A program made the position numbers and the translations under genes. From positions 3,968,001 to 4,032,000 of the forward strand of contig NZ_CP049838.1 of assembly GCF_013085465.1 (NCBI RefSeq): 64,000 bases of DNA. The letters run 5' to 3'. Source of the DNA: Streptomyces asoensis (GTDB taxonomy: Bacteria; Actinomycetota; Actinomycetes; Streptomycetales; Streptomycetaceae). Under the pieces are notes generated by a model, which did no database searches, was not told the DNA's origin, and saw only the letters and a program-made list of their open reading frames with translations. This document shows positions 8,054 to 16,028 of this stretch, one piece after another (the first letter of the stretch is position 1; every line of letters begins with the position of its first letter).

Positions 8054-9682
8054 TCAGGAAGGGCCCCTCGTGGAAACGAGGGGCCCTTCGGCGTCCTCTG
8101 GCGTGAGCCTTCTGTACGTCGCCTTTCCCGGTGGCCGCCACCACACCGGATCGGCGCATCGGATCCCCTCCCGCCGCAGCAGCGCCCGGTGGATCTTGTT
8201 CGTGGCGGTGACGGGCATCCGCTCCAGGACCCGTACGAACCGGGGCGCCATCTTCGTCCCCAGATCGGGCTGGGCGAGCAGGAACTCGGCGAAACCGAGC
8301 GGATCGAAGGACCCGGCCAGCGCCGCCATCACCTGGTCCCCGGTCACCGGATCCGGCACCGCGTAGACGGCCACGGCGGCCGCTCCCTCGTACCGGGCGA
8401 GGATGTTCTCGATCATCGCGGCGGCCAGGTTCTCGCTGTCGACGCGGAGCCGGTCGTCGGTGCGGCCCGCGAAGTACAGGAAGCCTTCGCGGTCGCGGTA
8501 GAAGAGGTCGCCGGTCCAGTACTCCCCGTCGTCCCGGCGCCGCTCCGCCTCCGCCGCCGGGTTGCGCCAGTAGCCCTCGAAGGGGTTGGGGCCCCGGTTG
8601 ACCAGCTCGCCGATCGCCTCTTCGCCGTTCAGCAGCCGTCCGGCCGGGTCGAGAACGGCCGGCGGACACTCGGCGCGTGTCTCCTGGTCGAGGACGACGA
8701 GACCGGGCGCCGCCCGCCCGACCGCCCCCGCCGGAGTCCCCGGCGACCACTGCACGGCCGCCCCGCCCTCCGAGGAGCCGTACCCCTCCACCAGCCGTAC
8801 CCCGAACCTCCGTTCGAAGGCGGCCGCGTCCACCGCCCCCGCCTCGGTGCCGAAGCCGAGCCGCAGCGCGTGCTCCCGGTCGTCGGGGCGCGGCTCGGTG
8901 GCCAGGACGTACTGGATCGCCCGGCCCACATAGGTGAAGTACGTCGCCCGGTAGTGCCGTACGTCCGCCAGGAACCCGGACGCGGAGAACCGCCGTCGCA
9001 GCGCCACCCCGGCCCCGGCCGCCAGTGCGGGCGCCCAGTCGGCGATCACCGCGTTGCCGTGGAACATCGGCATGCAGACGTAGTGCACGTCGTCCCGGCG
9101 CACGGAGAACTGTCCGGCCAGGGAGCGCCCCGCGGCGGCCAGCCGGCCCTGGGTGCAGATCGCGGCCTTGGGCGCGCCGGTCGAGCCGGAGGTGAAGTAG
9201 AGGAGGAGCCGGTCGGCGGGGGTGGCCCGGGAGGGGTCGGGGCGGGCGTCCGCGTACGGGGCGAGCAGGTCGTCGTACTCCGGGGTGCCGGTGATCAGCA
9301 GGCGGACCCCGGGCAGGTCGAGGCCCCTGAGGAGGGGGAGGTGGGTGTGCTCGGTGATCAGCAGCCGGCACTCGGTGTGCAGGATGTCCCGGGCCAGTTC
9401 GGGGCCCCGCCGGGTGGGGTTGATCCCGGCGACGGCCGCGCCGGCGAGGGCGGCGGCCGACAGCCAGAGCGGGAACTCCGGGGTGTTGTCCAGCAGGACC
9501 CCGAGATGCGGCGGACCGTCCGACGGCAGCAGGTCGGCCAGCAGCGCCGCACGGGCGGCGGCACCGGCGGCGACCTCGTGATGGGTGAGGACGGTGTCCT
9601 CGAGGCTCGCGGGGTTCTGGCACCACAGCCCGGGCCGGTGGTCGCCCCACCGGGCCGCTACCAGTTCGGCGACGGACTCCAT
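8054..9682 (-). CDS. AMP-dependent acyl-CoA synthetase (ANL family)
   Basis: A 542-residue adenylate-forming enzyme. The P-loop-like motif is YFTSGSTGAPKAAI (about residue 160), followed by GYGSSEGG, and the hinge region is YWTGDLFYRDREGFLYFAGR. A conserved catalytic Lys may be in TNKIHR near the C-terminus. It should activate a carboxylic acid to acyl-AMP and then acyl-CoA; the acid is not predictable. The start at 9682 (MESVAEL) is chosen by homology-like beginning; the frame stays open upstream to 9913 but with non-family sequence, and no strong ribosome site is seen. It is a single gene convergent with tRNA-Lys. Confidence 0.82.
   Translation of the reverse strand: MESVAELVAARWGDHRPGLWCQNPASLEDTVLTHHEVAAGAAARAALLADLLPSDGPPHLGVLLDNTPEFPLWLSAAALAGAAVAGINPTRRGPELARDILHTECRLLITEHTHLPLLRGLDLPGVRLLITGTPEYDDLLAPYADARPDPSRATPADRLLLYFTSGSTGAPKAAICTQGRLAAAGRSLAGQFSVRRDDVHYVCMPMFHGNAVIADWAPALAAGAGVALRRRFSASGFLADVRHYRATYFTYVGRAIQYVLATEPRPDDREHALRLGFGTEAGAVDAAAFERRFGVRLVEGYGSSEGGAAVQWSPGTPAGAVGRAAPGLVVLDQETRAECPPAVLDPAGRLLNGEEAIGELVNRGPNPFEGYWRNPAAEAERRRDDGEYWTGDLFYRDREGFLYFAGRTDDRLRVDSENLAAAMIENILARYEGAAAVAVYAVPDPVTGDQVMAALAGSFDPLGFAEFLLAQPDLGTKMAPRFVRVLERMPVTATNKIHRALLRREGIRCADPVWWRPPGKATYRRLTPEDAEGPLVSTRGPS
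8059..8088. terminator. Bidirectional hairpin at the tRNA / acyl-CoA synthetase convergence
   Basis: AAGGGCCCCTCG pairs with CGAGGGGCCCTT around a 6-nt loop. It overlaps the last codons of the convergent synthetase gene, so the hairpin itself encodes that protein's C-terminal residues. Confidence 0.7.
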
Positions 9683-9722
9683 GGCGGCGCACGGTAGTTG
9701 ACGTACCGTCAGATGTGGAGGG

Positions 9723-10184
9723 CTACGGCATGAAGACGTCCGCCTCGGCGAACATCCAGTGGGCGGTGACCATGAAGAAGACACAGAAGGCGATGGCCAC
9801 GCCGAGGAAGAGCAGCAGGCAACCCGACTCGGCGAGGAGCCTGCCGCGGGCGGGCGCCTTGGCCGTGGCCTCCTCGGGGTGGTCGGCCGCGTAGTGGACG
9901 GTGACGATGTCACCCTCGATGGTCGTCCCCGGGCCGTTCGCCTCCTCGAAGCGGACGGCCCGGCCCTCGCGGGTGGTGAACTCGTAGACGTGGTGCAGGG
10001 TCGTGCTGACCATCGTGTCGCCGCCGCCGCTGGTCGTCGTGTACGACCGCAGACAGCGCGCCTCCGCGGTGAGACCGCCGTTCCAGGCCCGGGCGACCCG
10101 CCGGGAGCGGCGGACCAGCCCGAACACGCCGAACAGCAGGCCGGCGATCATGATCGACGGCACCAGGTAGAAAAAGGCTTCCAT
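9723..10184 (-). CDS. DUF3592 membrane protein
   Basis: A 153-residue protein with one hydrophobic span at the N-terminus (FFYLVPSIMIAGLLFGVFGLV), an extracytoplasmic-type beta-rich middle (VYEFTTREGRAVRFEEANGPGTT) and a second span near the C-terminus (CLLLFLGVAIAFCVFFMV). This is the usual DUF3592 layout; function unknown. The start at 10184 follows GGGGGAGCTC. It sits between the synthetase and the LPMO, all on the minus strand with gaps of 40 and 89 bp. Confidence 0.78.
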   Translation of the reverse strand: MEAFFYLVPSIMIAGLLFGVFGLVRRSRRVARAWNGGLTAEARCLRSYTTTSGGGDTMVSTTLHHVYEFTTREGRAVRFEEANGPGTTIEGDIVTVHYAADHPEEATAKAPARGRLLAESGCLLLFLGVAIAFCVFFMVTAHWMFAEADVFMP

Positions 10185-10273
10185 GAGCTCCCCCGAGATC
10201 CAGGCGCCGACCTGGTCGTGTCGGCGTGCAGGGAACGTACCCGCGCGCGGACCCGGGGGAGCTCAAGCCATGC

Positions 10274-10879
10274 TCAGAACGTGACGTCGGAGCAGGCGTA
10301 GAACGCGTTGGTCGTGTCGGCGACCGTCCACACCGCGACGATCACGTGACGTCCGCTGAGCCCGGACGGCAGCGTGCCGCTGTGCGAGAGGGTGGACGGG
10401 GGCCGCTGACCGCCGTAGGGCACGGTCAGGAACGGGGTGAGGTTGAGGTCGGAACGGGCCAGGTTGTGGTTCTGGTTCCAGCCCTGCTTGGTGACGTAGT
10501 ACTTGAAGTCGGTCGTGGCGTGCATCGCGGTGAACTGCCACCGGAAGGTGTAGCTCTGACCGCCGGTCACCTTGGTGGCCGGCCACGCCCCGCCCGAGGG
10601 GGTCTTCGGGCTGTCGAGCTGGGCGAAGCGGGTGTTGTTCGCGGAGCAGATCCTTCCGTCGGCCGCGCCGGACGCCGGGAAGCCCTTCGGGCCCTCGACG
10701 CTCTGCGGCTCCCACTGGATGTCACCGCAGTTGGTGACGGAGCCGTTCTGGCAGAGCTTCTGCCGGCTGATGGGGAGGTCGGTGTAGCCGTGGCCGCTCG
10801 CACCCCCGGCGGTGAGCACGAAGGCTCCCGCCGTGGTGAGTCCGAGCGCGGCGGCGTACCACTTGGTCTTTTTGCGCAT
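10274..10879 (-). CDS. lpmP: AA10 lytic polysaccharide monooxygenase
   Basis: A 201-residue secreted copper enzyme. A Sec signal (MRKKTKWYAAALGL onward) ends before HGYTDLPISRQ, so the mature N-terminal His would form the copper histidine brace. The second ligand is His in TAMHATTDFKYY. Cys residues and the WQFTAMHATTDF segment fit chitin/cellulose-active AA10 enzymes. No carbohydrate-binding domain follows. The ribosome site AGGAGCGGCAGC precedes the ATG. Position next to the cslA-glxA locus matches the Streptomyces LPMO called LpmP, implicated in handling the tip glycan; the name is by context. A DasR-type operator lies 46 bp upstream. Confidence 0.87.
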   Translation of the reverse strand: MRKKTKWYAAALGLTTAGAFVLTAGGASGHGYTDLPISRQKLCQNGSVTNCGDIQWEPQSVEGPKGFPASGAADGRICSANNTRFAQLDSPKTPSGGAWPATKVTGGQSYTFRWQFTAMHATTDFKYYVTKQGWNQNHNLARSDLNLTPFLTVPYGGQRPPSTLSHSGTLPSGLSGRHVIVAVWTVADTTNAFYACSDVTF

Positions 10880-10924
10880 GCTGCCGCTCCTGGAGAACGT
10901 GGGGAGTTCACTGAGCCGAGCTGT

Positions 10925-10940
10925 GCAGGTCTAGACCAAG
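10925..10940. promoter_or_regulatory. DasR-type operator (dre) upstream of the LPMO gene
   Basis: The perfect 10-bp palindrome GGTCTAGACC lies inside GCAGGTCTAGACCAAG. It matches the known dre core bound by the GlcNAc-responsive GntR regulator DasR, which governs chitin-related genes in Streptomyces. Placement 46-61 bp upstream of the LPMO start suits repression. Confidence 0.75.
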
Positions 10941-10995
10941 TTCGAGATTATTGCCGTTTCTTGGCTGTGTCCATATCAAAGACGTGTCCGGACCG

Positions 10996-12105
10996 TCAGG
11001 GCCCCTGTTCCCCGCGCCCCGAGCAGAAGGCGACGGTCAGGTCCTTCACCAGCGCCTTGCGCTCGTAGTCGTCGAGTTCCACGAGTCCGCGCATGGTCAG
11101 CCGGGTCACCGTGTCCTCCACCGAGTCCACGACCGAGGTCAGCACGCTCGCCCGGTGCTGGGCGTCGAGCGCGGCGATCCGGCGGCGGTGCATCGCGGCG
11201 GCGACCTCGGGGGCGTACTCGATCCGCAGCGGCCGCACCGAGAACACCTCCAGTCCGATCGCGCCCGCGTCCTGCGCGACCCGCCTGGTCAGCGCCTCCC
11301 CGGCCGCCTCCACCGAACCGCGTCCCGCGCCCGGCGTCTCCACCGGGATCCGGGCCAGGGCCGCCTCGACGCACTCGCGCAGATATGTCTCGTGGTCCTC
11401 TACGCCGAGCGTGGCCCGCGCGGTGTCCCGCACCCGCCACACCACGAGCGTCACCACGCGCAGCGCGACCCCGCTGCCGTCGGCGGCGGGCATCGGCTCA
11501 CTGCGCCAGTGCCGCAGCCGTACATCCACCCGGCGGCGCAGCAGCAGCGGGTTGACCCACAGCAGGCCGGTGCGCCGCACGGTCCCCCGGTAGCGGCCGA
11601 ACAGACCGAGCACCCAGGCCCCTCCGGTCCGCCCGCGGGCCAGACCGCCGAAGCCGAACAGCCCCAGGGCGCCCGCCCCCGCGTACGCCGCCCACTGCAC
11701 CGGACCGAGGCCGGCGCCCGCGAACCCCGGCAGCCGCAGCGCCTGCGCCGCGTGCGGCGGCAGCACCCCGGCCCACCACGAGGCCGCCACACAGCCGGCC
11801 GCCCCGCACATCCCGGCGAACACGCCCGCCGCGCCGGGCAGTACCCGGGCCGGCCGCTCCACCAGGTCCGGGTCGACCTGCGCCACCGGGCGGGGTTTCG
11901 CCGGCGTCGGCCGGCGCAGTCGCGGCTGCTCGCCGGTGCTCGCCCGGCTGCCCACCACGGCGGCCCCGAGCGGCACGGGCCGCGACTCGGGCTCGTCGCG
12001 GAACAGCAGATGGACGGGGATCTCGGTGGTCACCTCGTTCTGGATGAGCCGGGGGGGCCTGGACGGTCCCTCGGACTCGGGCGTTTGTGAAGTGGTCGTG
12101 TTCAT
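10996..12105 (-). CDS. SPFH/Band-7 domain membrane protein
   Basis: A 369-residue protein with a Pro/Arg-rich cytoplasmic N-terminus of about 85 residues, two hydrophobic segments (AGVFAGMCGAAGCVAASWWAG and WAAYAGAGALGLFGFGG) and then an SPFH domain: VRRTGLLWVNPLLLRRRVDVR, VVTLVVWRVRDTARA, and a helix with EVAAAMHRRRIAALDAQHRA. Stomatin-like proteins scaffold membrane microdomains. The start at 12105 follows GGAGGCACGCA. It belongs to the conserved block upstream of cslA; a role in wall or tip organisation is inference. Confidence 0.78.
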   Translation of the reverse strand: MNTTTSQTPESEGPSRPPRLIQNEVTTEIPVHLLFRDEPESRPVPLGAAVVGSRASTGEQPRLRRPTPAKPRPVAQVDPDLVERPARVLPGAAGVFAGMCGAAGCVAASWWAGVLPPHAAQALRLPGFAGAGLGPVQWAAYAGAGALGLFGFGGLARGRTGGAWVLGLFGRYRGTVRRTGLLWVNPLLLRRRVDVRLRHWRSEPMPAADGSGVALRVVTLVVWRVRDTARATLGVEDHETYLRECVEAALARIPVETPGAGRGSVEAAGEALTRRVAQDAGAIGLEVFSVRPLRIEYAPEVAAAMHRRRIAALDAQHRASVLTSVVDSVEDTVTRLTMRGLVELDDYERKALVKDLTVAFCSGRGEQGP

Positions 12106-12223
12106 TGCGTGCCTCCAGCCTCCGCGCCAGATACGCCATGACAGTGAGAGGGGATCAAGGGAATCAAGGGAGCGGGCGGGTCCCAGCAGGCCCGAGCGGG
12201 TTTCGCGCGGCACCCGCTCCGGT

Positions 12224-13639
12224 CTACGAGAAGAGCCGCCGCCAGGTCTCCGGGCCCGGGTAGCCGTCCGCCGCGCCGCCCCGCCAGCCCTGGGCGCGCT
12301 GGAAGGCCTCGACCCCGCGCCGGTCCGCCTCGCCCCAGTGCGGTCCGGGACCCGTCGTGTAGTACTTGCCGAACCCCTTCTTCGCCAGTTGTCTCCCCAG
12401 CTGGGTGACGTACGCGTTCTGCGCGCCGGGCCGGAACATGCCCCGGCCGGGGTATGCGGGGACCCGCGACACCGAGGCTGCGGCGGGCGCGCCGGCCGCC
12501 CCGGTCGCGGGATACCCGCCGATCCCACCGCCGGAGCCGGAGCCGGTCGTCGGGGCCTGCCCGAAGGTGATGTTCCTGCCCTGACCGGAGATCAGCAGGG
12601 CCCAGGTACTCGGGCCGGGGATGCCGTCGGCGTCGGCGCCGCGCCAGCCCTGGGCCTGCTGGAAGGCCAGGGTGGCCCAGCCGTCGGACGCCGACCACCT
12701 CGGGCCCGGGCCCGAGGCGTAGAAGCGTGCGCCGCCGCGCTCGACGAGGAGCCGGCCGAGCTGGGTGACGTACGGGTTGTTCGCGCCGGGCCCGAAGGCC
12801 AACCGCCCCGGGAACGACGTCGTCGTGGCACCCCCGGCGCCGGGCCTGTTCCCGCTGCCGGTGCTCGTGCCGATCTGTTCCACGGAGCCGGAAGTGACCG
12901 CCGTGAGGCCCTTGTAGCGGTAGGGCACGTAGCGGTCGGAATTGCTCCAGTAGGCGTAGGGAGTGGGCTGCCGGCGCGTGGTCGGGCGGGTCTGCTCGTA
13001 GACGAGGTAGTAGGTGTGCGTGTAGTCCGTCCAGCCGCCGAAAATGACGACGTGCGAGCCTTTCTCGGGGTCGGACGGGTTATGGAACAGCAGAATGTCG
13101 CCGGGCTGGAGCTCCTCCTTGGTAATCCGTGTCCCGAACTGGTGGAGGCTGCCCGTCCACTCGTTCCCGGGCAGGTTCCAGGCCTTGGAGACGAAGCCCG
13201 AGCAGTCCTGCCGGTAACCGTCGTACCAGTAGGTGCTCATGCTGTACGGCACCTCTGCCGAAACCCATTCCTTGGCCCGTCTGATGATGTCCGCCCGGGT
13301 TGTCGGGGGCGTTTTCACCGGTCCCGCCAGTCCCCCCGGTCGGGCCGGCTGCCCGGCCGGACCGTGCAGCGGCGCTTTGCGGCCCTGCGGGGTATCGGGC
13401 TCGTCACCTGCGGGTACGCCGGGCCGGTCGGAGGACTGCGGGGCCGCGAAGGCGGGCACCGCGTGGGCGGTACCGAGCGCGGCGGCCGCCGCCGTGGCGA
13501 CGACCACGACGCGATGGGCGGCCGGGTGACCGCCGAACCGGGCGGGCGGGGAATTCGACCCCACCCACCGCCGAGATACGCATCCGGGGCACTCGCAGTC
13601 TCTCTCGGGCTCGAATTCCTCGAATACCGGAGAGCCCAT
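12224..13639 (-). CDS. NlpC/P60-like peptidase with two peptidoglycan-binding-like repeats
   Basis: A 471-residue protein. A hydrophobic segment (HRVVVVATAAAAALGTAHA) some 35 residues in suggests export with an unusually long, Cys-containing N-region (CECPGC). The catalytic-type segment is YRQDCSGFVSKAW with a later GSHVVIFGGW His. Two C-terminal repeats follow, each containing an NxYVTQLGR segment and AFQxAQGWRG, joined by a Gly/Ala-rich linker. It probably cleaves or binds peptidoglycan outside the cell. The start at 13639 has GAGGGAAATCGC upstream; the frame is open to 13720. Convergence of the two repeats suggests internal duplication. Confidence 0.75.
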   Translation of the reverse strand: MGSPVFEEFEPERDCECPGCVSRRWVGSNSPPARFGGHPAAHRVVVVATAAAAALGTAHAVPAFAAPQSSDRPGVPAGDEPDTPQGRKAPLHGPAGQPARPGGLAGPVKTPPTTRADIIRRAKEWVSAEVPYSMSTYWYDGYRQDCSGFVSKAWNLPGNEWTGSLHQFGTRITKEELQPGDILLFHNPSDPEKGSHVVIFGGWTDYTHTYYLVYEQTRPTTRRQPTPYAYWSNSDRYVPYRYKGLTAVTSGSVEQIGTSTGSGNRPGAGGATTTSFPGRLAFGPGANNPYVTQLGRLLVERGGARFYASGPGPRWSASDGWATLAFQQAQGWRGADADGIPGPSTWALLISGQGRNITFGQAPTTGSGSGGGIGGYPATGAAGAPAAASVSRVPAYPGRGMFRPGAQNAYVTQLGRQLAKKGFGKYYTTGPGPHWGEADRRGVEAFQRAQGWRGGAADGYPGPETWRRLFS

Positions 13640-13833
13640 GCGATTTCCCTCACACTCCAGCTGGAAATGTCCGCGACTGTGCACGTCCGCCAGTTTCTCA
13701 ACTGTCTTCCCGACGCGCATGCTGACGGTCCGAATGATGTACGCGGCACCCGCCTGGCCCAGTGGTGCGGCGGCCCGGCGGCCGGGTGGTCCGGGGCACC
13801 CCCGGGGGTCCTGTAGAGTTATGACGTCAGCAG

Positions 13834-13907
13834 GCGCCGCTAGCTCAGTTGGTTAGAGCAGCTGACTCTTAATCAGCGGGTCCGGGGTTCGAGTCCCTGG
13901 CGGCGCA
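13834..13907 (+). tRNA. tRNA-Lys (anticodon CUU), copy 2
   Basis: It is identical over all 74 nt to the copy at 7871. A TAGAGT at 13814-13819, 14 bp upstream, is a good -10 candidate for a housekeeping promoter. CCA is not encoded. Confidence 0.97.
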
Positions 13908-13914
13908 CAGACAC

Positions 13915-13946
13915 CGAAGGCCCTTCGCGAAAGCGAGGGGTCTTCG
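13915..13946 (+). terminator. Hairpin terminator of tRNA-Lys copy 2
   Basis: A 14-bp stem (13915-13928 with 13933-13946, two G-T pairs) closes a GAAA tetraloop eight bases after the tRNA. It differs in sequence from the terminator of copy 1, so only the tRNA body is duplicated. Confidence 0.8.
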
Positions 13947-14147
13947 TTCGTATGCGCACACACAGCGGTATGTCGCATCCGCGTGCGAATAACCACACCG
14001 GTTCCATGAAGTCCACGACACTCCCACATGCGACACAATGCGCCCGTATGCCCGGTAAACAGAGTGTTTCCCATCTTGCGATCATGCTGAGGCCCATAGA
14101 ACCCTGGATATCAATCTGCTGCGGATACGCGGCAGTTGGGGGGATTT

Positions 14148-14170
14148 ACACGCGGTCTCGAGCCGCGTGT
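14148..14170 (+). promoter_or_regulatory. Leader hairpin next to the cslA ribosome-binding site
   Basis: ACACGCGG pairs with CCGCGTGT around a 7-nt loop. The stem ends directly at the GGGGGGA ribosome site (14171 on), so a transcript starting upstream would carry a hairpin touching the Shine-Dalgarno sequence. Function is inferred from position only. Confidence 0.4.
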
Positions 14171-14183
14171 GGGGGGATGATTC

Positions 14184-16028
14184 ATGACGGTGCCCGCGCA
14201 CCACCATTCCGGGCGTTCCGGCGGCACGGTGACCTACCACCGCCTCAGAAAATCTCTGCCGAAGTACGACTACGAGCACTACAGCAGGCTGGCGGGACCC
14301 CTCACCCAGCCGGAGCCGGGCGGACCGTACACCGTCCGCTACCGCTCGCTGCTGGCCCAGGAACCGCACCGGATCCGGGCCGCGCTGATGCTCTGCGCGG
14401 CGCCGCTGCTGTCGGTGGTGCTGCTGGTGTGGCTGCTGCGGCCGGCGCACTGGACCGAGCGCGACCACCCGGCGCACGGCTTCCTGCCGGTCCTCGACCT
14501 GGTGATGCTGGTGTCGATCGGCCTGATCGAGTTCTTCCGCTGCCTGAACGTGCTGTCGAACGCGCACGCCACCCTGGTCGCCCGCGACCCCGTCCCGGTG
14601 GTGCCCGAGACCGGCACCCGCGTCGCCTTCCTCACCTCCTTCGTCCCCGGCAAGGAACCCCTGGAGATGGTGACGAAGACCCTCGAGGCGGCCGTCCGGC
14701 TGCGTCACCAGGGGCTGCTGCACATCTGGCTGCTCGACGAGGGGGACGATCCGGAGGTGAAGGAGGTCTGCGTGCGCCTGGGCGTGCGCCACTTCAGCCG
14801 CAAGGGCGTCGAGCGCTGGAACCGGCCGTCGGGCCCGCACCGCGCGAAGACGAAACACGGCAACTACAACGCCTGGCTGGAGGCGCACGGCGATGCCTAC
14901 GACTACTTCGCCTCCGTCGACACCGACCATGTACCGCTGCCCAACTACCTGGAGCGGATGCTGGGTTACTTCCGCGACCCGGACGTCGGCTTCGTCATCG
15001 GCCCGCAGGTCTACGGCAACTACGACACCTTCGTCACCAAGGCCGCCGAGTCCCAGCAGTTCCTGTTCCACGCCCTGATCCAGCGCGCCGGAAACCGCTA
15101 CGGCGCCCCGATGTTCGTCGGCACCTCCAACGCCGTACGGATCGGCGCGCTGAAGCAGATCGGCGGGCTGTACGACTCGATCACCGAGGACATGGCCACC
15201 GGCTTCGAGATGCACCGCACGCGCAATCCGGCCACGGGACGGAAGTGGCGGTCCGTCTACACCCCGGACGTGCTCGCGGTGGGCGAGGGTCCGGCCGCCT
15301 GGACCGACTTCTTCACCCAGCAGCTGCGCTGGTCCCGCGGCACCTACGAGACGATCCTCAAGCAGTACTGGAAGGGCTTCTTCAGCATGCCGCCGGGCAA
15401 GCTCTTCAACTACACGATGATGATCGTCTTCTATCCGATGTCGGCCCTCAACTGGATCCTGGCGGCGCTGAGCTGCGCGCTGTTCCTGGGGCTCGGTGCC
15501 TCGGGCGTGAACATCGACCCGGCGGTGTGGCTGATGCTGTACGGCAACGCCTCCGCGCTCCAGATCGGCCTGTATCTGTGGAACCGCCGGCACAACGTCT
15601 CCCCGCACGAGCCGGAGGGGTCGGGCGGGGTGGCCGGCATGGCCATGTCCGCGCTGTCGGCGCCGGTGTACGCCCGCTCGCTGATGGACGCCGTACTGCG
15701 GCGCAGAAGCAGGTTCGTGGTGACGCCCAAGGGGGACTCCGCCAGCCCGGACACGCTGTTCGGGACCTTCCGGATCCATCTGTTCTTCGTGCTGGTCTTC
15801 GCCGTGTCCATCGGCGCCGGGTTCGTGTTCGGGCACGCGCATCCCGCGATGACCGTCTGGGCCACGTTCGCGCTGCTGGTCACCGCCTCGCCGATCGTGG
15901 CGTGGCGGATGCTGCTGCGGGAGACGGCGGACGGGCGCGGACGGGGGGCCGAGCCGCACGAGCCCCGGGGGCCGGCCGCCCGGGTGCCGGTGGCGCTGCC
16001 GGTCGGACCGGGGGGACGTGAAAAGTGA
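14184..16028 (+). CDS. cslA: Cellulose-synthase-like glycosyltransferase CslA
   Basis: A 614-residue family-2 glycosyltransferase embedded in the membrane. Two N-terminal spans (about residues 66-85 and 96-115) precede the catalytic domain: VAFLTSFVPGKEP, LDEGDD, ASVDTDHVPLPNY (DxD), TEDMATGF (TED) and QQLRWSRGTYE (QxxRW). Several C-terminal spans follow. This is the processive beta-glucan synthase layout. In Streptomyces CslA makes a beta-glucan at hyphal tips. ATG at 14184 follows GGGGGGATGATTC. The stop overlaps the glxA start by GTGA, indicating coupling. Confidence 0.93.
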   Translation: MTVPAHHHSGRSGGTVTYHRLRKSLPKYDYEHYSRLAGPLTQPEPGGPYTVRYRSLLAQEPHRIRAALMLCAAPLLSVVLLVWLLRPAHWTERDHPAHGFLPVLDLVMLVSIGLIEFFRCLNVLSNAHATLVARDPVPVVPETGTRVAFLTSFVPGKEPLEMVTKTLEAAVRLRHQGLLHIWLLDEGDDPEVKEVCVRLGVRHFSRKGVERWNRPSGPHRAKTKHGNYNAWLEAHGDAYDYFASVDTDHVPLPNYLERMLGYFRDPDVGFVIGPQVYGNYDTFVTKAAESQQFLFHALIQRAGNRYGAPMFVGTSNAVRIGALKQIGGLYDSITEDMATGFEMHRTRNPATGRKWRSVYTPDVLAVGEGPAAWTDFFTQQLRWSRGTYETILKQYWKGFFSMPPGKLFNYTMMIVFYPMSALNWILAALSCALFLGLGASGVNIDPAVWLMLYGNASALQIGLYLWNRRHNVSPHEPEGSGGVAGMAMSALSAPVYARSLMDAVLRRRSRFVVTPKGDSASPDTLFGTFRIHLFFVLVFAVSIGAGFVFGHAHPAMTVWATFALLVTASPIVAWRMLLRETADGRGRGAEPHEPRGPAARVPVALPVGPGGREK

